The notes under the pieces were generated by a model, which saw only the letters and a program-made list of their open reading frames with translations, made no database searches and had not been told where the DNA came from. Shown piece after piece: positions 56,016 to 64,000 of a DNA stretch of 64,000 nt. How positions within the stretch are numbered: position 1 is the first letter of the stretch; each line of letters opens with the position of its first letter. Source of the DNA: Holothuria scabra (taxonomy: Eukaryota > Echinodermata > Holothuroidea > Aspidochirotida > Holothuriidae); contig CM074193.1 in assembly GCA_037179385.1 (NCBI GenBank), positions 2,361,931 to 2,425,930 of the forward strand. The letters run 5' to 3'. Position numbers and translations under genes: made by a program.

Positions 56016-58051
56016 CCTAACTCACACATCAGACTTGGTAAATGCAGACTTATTCTGAGCTGTGTAACTGATGTTATGGAATATCAAATGAAACAACATA
56101 AAATGAATTTTGAACCTTTTGAGTCATATGCCATAAACCTGGTTTTCTGGGGAAGGCATGCATGGAAAAGATATCCCCCTTCCCCTAGGTTTGGAGTATG
56201 TAGTGAATCATCTCAGGTTCCTAGTGAAATATGGTGCCATCATTTGAATCAAGTTGACATACAATTGTTGCAAAAAATAAATTATTTTTACTGATAGTTT
56301 TGGGATCCTGAAGCCTGAAGAATGGACATAATGAGGAATTTTTCTCCTTTAATTGTAGGGAAAGAACAAAACTGTATTTTAGCTAGTACTCCCATTGTAA
56401 CAGGGATATATTAGGGCTTCAATATTAGCCAACTGAAAGTATCAGGTACCACTCCCATACAACTACTTCTAGCTCAGCAGACAAACCTTGCTGCTGCCTT
56501 TATAACTGCTTTTCCCAAATTGAAAAACCTACTGAAGTCATTTCATCCTTCTCAGGTTGTCCTACAAAGTTAAAGATAACTTCTAATTAAGCCTTGCATA
56601 ATTGTTTTTTTATTATTTAAATTCCCTGAAGTATACAGCACCTACATGTACAATGAAAATAACTTTAAAAGGTACAGCTATCTTTGTGTGCAGCAGAAGA
56701 TCATTGAGATGCCTTTAACTGTGATGATATCCAGCAATCAATACTTAAAAACAAGCCATTTTCTACCTGTAGACCCCCTCTCAAGGTTAGAGTTGTGTGT
56801 CTGACAGCCAGTGATATAAATATGGCATTTTATTATTGCTTCCAGACAAAAAATTGTCCTGTAGGAAGATGTGTCAACTGTAAAGTTGCTTTTGAGAGGA
56901 AAAACAAGGTTCAAGTAGAGACACTACATTTATTGTGCTCAAGGTTATTCACCCAAACCTAGCTTCAAAAAAAATTTAAATTTTTTTTGCTTCTTTTCCT
57001 GCACCTTTTTCTTCAGACATTCAAGGACACATTTGGTCTCAGTTTACCATATGTAACCTCATTTCCTTGTTGTGCTTCTAAGACAGGGGCATTCTTTAGT
57101 CAAATTTGGCACCAGACTAGTTGTAACATGCCCTCAAGTGGCAAAACATGACGCTGAGCGGTTCTTCAACTCTTTACGCGGAATGTTCAAGGCCACTGCC
57201 AGAATAATTTGTTGCATAGCTTTGCCAGTTCAACTTTTAAATATTTGCATTTTGATCTGAGAAACATGTTTTAAACATTTGACAAGTATTATGTGAGAGA
57301 GGGATTATGCTTTACACCATCACCTGCAATCTCAAGGTCACTGTCAAAATAGGCTAGCTGTCGTAAACACGGGGTCTGCGGCTAACCTTGAATTTGAGAA
57401 GAAAAGATTGAATATCAGTGACTTGAATTAGTTTCCTAATTGTGGAAAAGTGATTATTTTCAGAGTAGTCAAATGTAGCAGCTGTCCATCTTAGAGAGTG
57501 TTGAGAGTATATGCCTCCATAAAGTTTTTGCAGTAAGAGTACCATAAGAGGTGGTGTCAACTTCTTTTTTATAGCCAAAACTTTGGTTGAAATGTCAAAA
57601 GGCACCAGACCATTCAAAGCACACCCATCATTGGTGTTTGAGCGTATTTTGTGCATGGTATATTTTGTGCATGGTGACAAATTATGCAGCCTTTGTTACA
57701 TGGAGGGGATACCATAGTTGTGGACAAGGCCTACTTGTCAACCATTCCATTTTAAACAGAACTTTTTTGTTTTCAGAGCTTTAAAACACCTAAAAAACCA
57801 AAACAATCTGATATTCTTACTTTAAGTATGAAAAATGTAGTAATCCTGTTAAATAAAAAATATCCAACCAATAACAATAGAAACGTTGTTATCTATTTGA
57901 ACACCTGTGTGAATTCTATCTACATCCTGAACATTTTGAGAGGAAAAGACAAGAATTTAGCCCCTTGAAGCCAACCAGTCCCCATTGAGACAAGCCCTCA
58001 TGCACTTGCCATTGCTGCACCATGCGATCTGCCTGCTCAGTAGATGTTCAA
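56016..58051. other. Unannotated sequence
   Basis: No gene or repeat recognised. A 108-codon minus-strand frame (57354-57680) has no motif. Confidence 0.5.
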
Positions 58052-58414
58052 CATGCCGTAACATTGCCTTCTAAGAAAGAAACATAGACACCCCAGTAGA
58101 TCAAAGGTGGTGTGGGTCTTGTCTGGTATCTGACTTAGTTATATGATCTGTTACCTCAAACAGTGACAGTATACTTTCATTGTGTTCACACTGCATGACA
58201 AGCAATTAACACATGCTTGACTGGCCTGTTAGCTAACCTCCAATGTTAAGTAACTTTTTGTGATATATATCTCAGTTACTGTCAAACAATTAATCAGATG
58301 TGAAACCAGACTGTCAAGTGTGTGTGAAGTGAGTTTCATTTCCTCCCTGAAGTGATAAGAGTATAGGCACAGAAGGAGGATGTAACAAAACGTAAGAAGG
58401 AACGTTTCATCATG
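58052..58414 (+). repeat. ~360 bp dispersed repeat, family E, copy 3
   Basis: GAAACATAGACACCCCAGTA, GATCAAAGGTGGTGTGGG, CATTGTGTTCACACTGCATG, TTTCATTTCCTCCCTGAAGT and GGAACGTTTCATCATGAT follow in the family order and on the same strand as the other copies. The ends CATGCCGTAACATTGCCTTC and the complement of GAAGGAACGTTTCATCATG are imperfectly inverted. Confidence 0.75.
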
Positions 58415-60442
58415 ATATTCTGAGATGAAAATGTTGGCAAACTATGCTTGGGCCTGTAAATTTGGTAATACAATATCAAACTTGTTTATTTAAATTAATA
58501 CTGTACAATAGTTAGTTGCTTCAAGGCTTTCATCAAATGTTGTGCACCAGATTGTTCATAGTCTGGCTTTTAACTAATGTACATCAAACAGCTATTACAT
58601 GCAATTGTAGCATACCCCATCTATTGTTGTTCACATAATATCTAGTCTGCTGCCACCATTTTTGTGGCTGTTTGCTATGGTAAATGACTTGATCTAGGGT
58701 TGTCTTCCCAGAGTTCAGTGACCTTTCCCACTCTTATTGGTGAGTGACCTTCTTGCTAGTTCTGTCTCATCCAGCAGTGTCATTGCTGTCATTCCAGGTT
58801 TACTCCTCCAAGCAGATATTTAAATTTGTTCAAATTCATGATCAAGATCCAACTGACAGTTCTTAATTACACTTCCAAGGTGTTGAGTTATTCTTCAACT
58901 GTCAGTGAGTCGTATCAGCAGATGCCGGCTCCTGGAAATGCACTGCTTCTCTGGTTTCAGCTGTCCTTGGATCAGCGTAGCCATGCAGTAGTGTGAGTGC
59001 TTCTGAGCTAGGACATTCTTTTCCGGGTCTTCCACTCTTGCCCTAAGGTAGCACTATCACAACATCATTACCATGAGCCTTCCAGAGATTTCCAACCTCA
59101 AAGTAAATGGAAAACCAAGTGCAAGCTTGATGCTTTAGATTGAGACTAAAAGGTAGTAAATTTGCAAGGAGCCATGATAATTTAAATTTAAATTGTCTTT
59201 TTGGAAGCGTAATGCATTTCCATCTATAATACCTTATGATATTCTTGGCAATTATGAAATGCATTTTGCAATTCCTTCTTTTTTTGGCTTAAATGCAAGT
59301 TGGATAAAATCTTGTCAACTGTCCTTGGATCAGAAAAATAAGTTTTTTTTTATTATTATTTTTTTTTGTTCTGATAAAGCAGATTACCTTAATTTCCTAG
59401 CTTCATTTTGGTTCAATTGACTTTTAAGCATCTGTGCAGTCTCCCAAAGTATAAAATGTTTTGGAAAGATCCCGTGATCTTTTTTTGATCACATTGATGC
59501 AGAAAAAAAAAAAACAAGTAGATTTTACCTGCAGTATAAGGTTTGTATTTTTGATGTTATGGATTAGCGCATGCTTTGTATTTCTTTGGGAAGATTGTTA
59601 TTTAAAGTGAAGACTTGATCGTACAAATTGTTCAAATGATTTGTTTGAAGATTCTGTTAGAATACTGCATGCTTGTTATGTTACATTTTATGGAACCAAA
59701 ATATAAAGAAATGACTATTAGAAGGTGTTTTTGTATAAATGGCAACCCCTTGATTCCATGCATGGACATGAGAAAATTTGGTCTTCATAGAAGTAATATT
59801 GTGCAAAATGCCATGCAATTTATTTGAGTAAGAAATACTACATTCATTGATCAGCATGAATGAAGGATCAATCCTTTAAAATTTTGAGATGTATTTTATG
59901 ATACAAGAAATTTTTTTCAAGTTGGTCATCCAAGTTTAATTGTGAATTTGTAATGCATGCACTATGAAATCTGTTAAAGGCATGTGCACAATTAAGGTAA
60001 TCCAGAATTTCATTTAAAACATAAATTATTCTAGGTTGATGTTGTTCCCTAACCTTTGAAAGAGCATGCAGAGACTTTAAATTTCCATAAGTTTAGACAA
60101 TTTTTTGAAGTACTTCTAAAGAAATATATGCTATATGACAGCCCTTTCCTATTGGTTTTGTTTTAAAACCAATCACAGGTCTTGAGTTTTAGGTTTTCCA
60201 GGTGTTCTACAAATCACACATACTCCTCAGGAAATTTAGGGGATGTACAGGGAGCTAGGTATGCTGTTCTGATAACTTAAATAGATTTATCTAAGTTCCT
60301 GTAATTTTCTAGCTGAGCAAATTGTCACATATCCAATCGTACAGACACACCTCAAAATTTAAGGCTTGCAAACAACTGTGGTTTAGAATTTGTTTGATTT
60401 AACTGTAATTCATTCATATACACGAATCCGGACAGCAAGTGA
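58415..60442. other. Unannotated sequence
   Basis: No gene recognised. T-rich tracts at 59343-59368 and an A run at 59503-59514. ATTGGTTTT at 60152 and AAAACCAAT at 60166 form a small hairpin with a 5-base loop. Confidence 0.5.
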
Positions 60443-60660
60443 TGGTCTGATTTCAGTCGGCCATAACTGGGGTCCATTACCTTTAAATCTTTTGATTTCC
60501 TTGCTTACCTCTATCATGGATGGTTGTTCACTAATTTGTATCTTATCATAGATCTCCAATTTCACTTAATATGAGGGTTTGAAATTCATGTAAACAATAA
60601 ATAAAGACGATTTTAGGCTGATGGACCCCACTAATGGCGGCCTAAAATCACTAAAAACAA
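60443..60660. repeat. Spaced inverted repeat
   Basis: AGTGATGGTCTGATTTCAGTC then GGCCATAACTGGGGTCCAT on the left pairs imperfectly with ATGGACCCCACTAATGGCGG then CCTAAAATCACT on the right. The arms are ~35 bases with a spacer of ~145. Possibly a decayed MITE; no target duplication seen. Confidence 0.5.
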
Positions 60661-61742
60661 GCGCTAATCAGATTCATCTATACATAGGGATAATCCTCAA
60701 TCCTACTGGCCCATTACTTTCATCTGACCAATGTAGAAGCCCAGATAACCTCTAAAAAAGATTTCCCAATCACTTGTCTGATGTATACGACAATGCAAAC
60801 TATTACCCTCCTACCTACCTGTGCTGCTTCAGCTACCATATTCACCACGCTTCACCTATAAAGACTCAATTATGACTGCATGATGTATGGGCACTGCAGC
60901 CAGTGCTATATGTGGAGAGCATAATCTGTAGTATGGGCTAAGTACCATTCTTACATTTTTGAATTGAGTAGACTAAAATCCCAAATGGTACGACACCATG
61001 TAAGGTTAATATATCTATGAAAAATATGAAGTAGTTAAGTCCCCAAATGGCAGTGTTTATTATTAACATTAGTGTCATGATCATCAAAGCCTAACTAATT
61101 AAGGTTTAAAGCTGGCATTGAAAAGCTCATATGTCTTATTTTAGGAAAGAGTTTTGTTAATATGGCGAGTCTTGACAGTCTAAGGCTAAGTTTAACATTA
61201 GCAGCTAGCTCATGTCATTCCTCCGTTTAGATAAAATGCTGAAGTCTTGAACAGGACTCAGCATTAAGTTATAGAAGCAAATGTGAGCTGGTTCCGAAGA
61301 ATGCACTGCTCTACCATATAGTCAGAGTTGTAAAGCATGCTTGATGTATGTACGTAGCTGGAGCACATGCCATGCATATGATGTTAGTGGCAGTGCTGAT
61401 ATTAAAGTTGCTGCTGGGGGGGGGGGAGGTTACCATGTGCTTATTTCTTTTAAGTAATCTCTCAGACATGTCCCTGTTTACCCTGCTGAAGTTTAATGTG
61501 AGCATTTTTTCCCAAATCTAGTAACATTATTTAATATTGAATCCAACAGGTTGTTCATTGCTATTCAGTATTTCTTTTAAAGAACTTTTCCAATTTATTT
61601 GGTCTTTAGGGGTGATGGTTTAATACACTTCCCGTACCAATGCAGTCATTTACAATTATGTCTTTAATTGCTCTTTAGTCTTTTTAATGAAAACTGCAGT
61701 GCTTTGTATGAATGAACAAGGTGAAACAAATCCAGATGAAGT

Positions 61743-61854
61743 ATTATTGCAAAATAATGCACTCTTAGGTTTAATGTGATGCACGGGTGCATGTCGTCCC
61801 ACAGCGGGAGTGCATTTCGTTAATAACCCCAACGGTGCATTATTTTGTGATAAT
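61743..61854. mobile_element. Short fold-back element (~112 bp)
   Basis: ATTATTGCAAAATAATGCAC at the left and GTGCATTATTTTGTGATAAT at the right are inverted copies with two mismatches. GTGATGCACGGGTGCATG and GGGAGTGCATTTCGTTAATA inside repeat the TGCAC word. The interior is CpG-richer than its surroundings. The 70-codon minus frame across it is incidental. Confidence 0.65.
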
Positions 61855-63234
61855 CCATGGTCCATCATTGTTAACCTTTAAATCCTCTAATATTTTTTTT
61901 TTCAGCTCAGTTCACTTTCCCTCTTAGGTTGAATCTTCCTTTGCACTCTTCATTTTACATACACACACCTTAGATTTTTCTTTCCTTTCTCACAGTGTTT
62001 TTTCAAAACACTGTATATAAAAATAGGAAACAAACCATTTCATTGAGGGCAGTTTTTACTTTCAACTGAAAAGCATAGGAAGGCCATATATGGTCATTCC
62101 TTGTACTTCCTGGTCAATTGTTGACGTAGGTTAGAGTTGAGCAGCATTCAACTTTCCATAGCTGTACTGTTCTTAAGTGTAAATCTATCTTTACATTGTA
62201 ATATGAGCTATGTGTTTCACTATGAACTTCTATGTATAGCTTTTTAAAATCTTGACTTCCTGCATATTTTTTTTTCTAGTTTAAAATATACTGATACCTT
62301 TACTCTTAACGATTCTCTGAAATAGAAATTTCAGGTCAACATACTGCTCCAGTTTCCTGGTTCACCAACCGCTGTACACTCTGTGGTCTATTTTCAGGCC
62401 ATGCTTTCACTTTCCTTGTTCTGTTTTTATAGTTTAAGTTTTTCAAAAGTTCATTATACTCAAGTGTGGCTAAGTACATTTCTATCAATGTGAAAGTTCT
62501 TCATATAAAGTTACAGAGGAAAAAATGTGCCTTCACAAAGGATAATGATTATATGATATCAGTTCATTTTTTGAAAATCTTTTTGAGTTCTCTGTTCTGG
62601 CTTTTGTATATCATACCTGAATTGAACATAATGACTACCTCCTAAAATTAAATACTTTAACTAGTACATCATGCATGCATCTTGTTTGCAATGATAAAAT
62701 TGGGTTGAAATGTAAAGTTTATGATTATGGCAACCAAAATAAATGGATGGGAAAAAAAGATGGTGTATGCTACAGAACTATTTAAAAATTCAGTCTATCG
62801 AAGAAGCTGGAGAGGTCCCATGGTCCATCAATATTCTGAAATTGTGCAGATGTTATGGAATATTTAGGCCTATCATGCAAGAAAACCTTAATACACGGCT
62901 ACAGAAATTCTAAACATTACAAACTAAAACAAAGCATTCAGGAAGAATAAAGAAATCAAATAATGAGTTGTAAATAAGTTTGTTCAAAAGTTACATCAGT
63001 CTGTGTGACCATAGAAACCAATGACATTCTCAGCCTACTTCAAGGATTGTCCTCTGTAAGCTTAAATTAATATCATTTCCAATGCTAATGTCAACCAAAT
63101 GAATGAAAAGATGGAAAAAAAAAGTAGAGACAAGTTTTAAACAGAGTGTCATCAGTTAGTCAGTGCGATTAGATTAAACAACATGCCAACATGAATGTAC
63201 ATAGTGTCAACACAGTTTCAAAAATGGTTCAATT
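61855..63234. other. Unannotated sequence
   Basis: Nothing recognised apart from short T runs (61891, 62269). Confidence 0.5.
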
Positions 63235-63315
63235 CCTTCCCTTTAGTCACCTTTTACAACAGGCTGGGACTCTATACTGTGAGCATATTCTATAACCCCT
63301 AGCCCACAGGGGGAT
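63235..63315 (+). repeat. Dispersed ~75 bp module, copy 5
   Basis: The best preserved right end: CCCTTTAGTCACCTTTTACA, ACAGGCTGGGACTCTATACT, CATATTCTATAACCCCTAGC and CCACAGGGGGAT. Same strand as the other four copies. Confidence 0.6.
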
Positions 63316-64000
63316 AAACCAAGTGTCAGCAAATCAGTTTCATGAGAAAATATTTTATCAGAAAGGAAATTTATAAATTTTGCACTATCAGGCTTTATCA
63401 GACAAGTTTATTTCTTAAGGGCTTATTGAGAAAGTTGGTTCATCAACCTTGTCTTCATAGTAAGTGTACTTTTTTCTGTCCGCATATGTTTTTCAACAAT
63501 TCACAACATACCGTACTTTGTCATTATTTAGCTTCTTGCACTTTGCAGCCAACTAAAAGTCATCTATGTCAAGTTACTCAGCAAGTTTAAGTATGTACAA
63601 TCATTACTTTTATTTTATTTACCCAAATTCACTTTAATAATTCCTGGCTTATCATGTTTGAGTCACTGGAAATAATGTTTACCAGTTCAGTCAAAGAATG
63701 AACCTCAATTCAAAGAGACGAGAGTAATCTTGAGCCACGGATACATTGACATGAATGCAAATTTTTTGTGAGCATAATTCTTGTGGGTTCATCCCATTTG
63801 ATGTACTTTTTTATGAATTCATTAAGCAAAGCTCTGGATTTTATCTTCTCAGAAAAGTAAAAGTTAATGAAAAGACAAGGAAAGATTTAGCTCTTTTAAG
63901 ATCTTCCTGTATTGCATTTATCAGGATGGATTCCATATTCTAGTCCAGTGGAAAAAAATCATAAGAAAGATTTTCTTGTGTCAAAAAAGTATTTGCAGGA
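63316..64000. other. Unannotated sequence
   Basis: Frames of 82 and 62 codons occur but lack motifs. No repeat or RNA recognised up to the window end. Confidence 0.5.

Noticed and set aside
1..64000. CRISPR arrays, operons, ribosome binding sites, phage or plasmid features
   Set aside because: No regularly spaced direct repeats with unique spacers and no dense coding were seen; the sequence is eukaryotic in character.
1..64000. LTR retrotransposon or endogenous virus
   Set aside because: No paired long terminal repeats and no gag, protease, integrase or envelope-like frames were seen; the only reverse transcriptases are of non-LTR type.

Overview
This 64 kb window looks like non-coding, repeat-rich nuclear DNA from a eukaryote, most likely an animal. 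It is clearly AT-rich. CpG is scarce outside a few patches and young-looking elements, with many TG/CA pairs in its place, as expected of a CpG-methylated genome. It carries tRNA-derived SINEs, non-LTR retrotransposon relics and many short non-autonomous DNA transposons (MITEs). AGGCCT-rich stretches near 5,420-5,530 and the repeat mix made me think of a marine invertebrate such as an echinoderm, but that is a guess from memory. I found no intact host protein gene, rRNA gene, stand-alone tRNA gene or CRISPR array. The longest open frames unrelated to repeats are about 100 codons and none matches a family I recognise. The window is best read as intergenic DNA or the inside of large introns.

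Layout. 1-10 kb: a ~550 bp MITE (922-1472), a CCAGTT-rich degenerate array (2.1-2.4 kb), a 210 bp tandem duplication (2.5-2.9 kb), a CpG-enriched ~1 kb patch (5.4-6.4 kb) and a fold-back element (6506-6677). 10-13 kb: SINE, then a 5'-truncated non-LTR retrotransposon with recognisable reverse transcriptase, then an inverted SINE with a 13 bp target duplication, then another SINE. 13-31 kb: mostly unannotated sequence with a head-to-tail SINE pair (16.7-17.2 kb), a rearranged SINE (21.1 kb), TTAA-target MITEs (20.4 and 30.8 kb) and a hAT-type MITE with an 8 bp duplication (28.0 kb). 31-37 kb: a TTAA MITE nested inside a SINE, two copies of a ~360 bp dispersed repeat, a second copy of the 550 bp MITE and a 582 bp TTAA element. 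37-45 kb: SINE pieces, a G-rich tract and retroposon-like tail, a ~280 bp MITE, a second, badly decayed non-LTR relic (41.4-41.9 kb) and a GATC-rich element with long terminal inverted repeats (43.0-43.5 kb). 45-64 kb: three copies of a ~253 bp TTAA-flanked, piggyBac-like MITE (47.9, 53.8, 54.1 kb), SINEs, a second hAT-like MITE (52.3 kb), a fold-back element with a 40 bp palindrome (53.1-53.3 kb), a third copy of the 360 bp repeat (58.1 kb) and smaller inverted repeats.

The elements do not form a pathway. What the window records is transposition history: at least one nested insertion (MITE into SINE), one SINE just beyond a LINE coding remnant, an apparent local inversion inside a SINE, and closely spaced copies of one MITE family. 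All identities and lengths were judged by eye, without alignment software or a repeat library.
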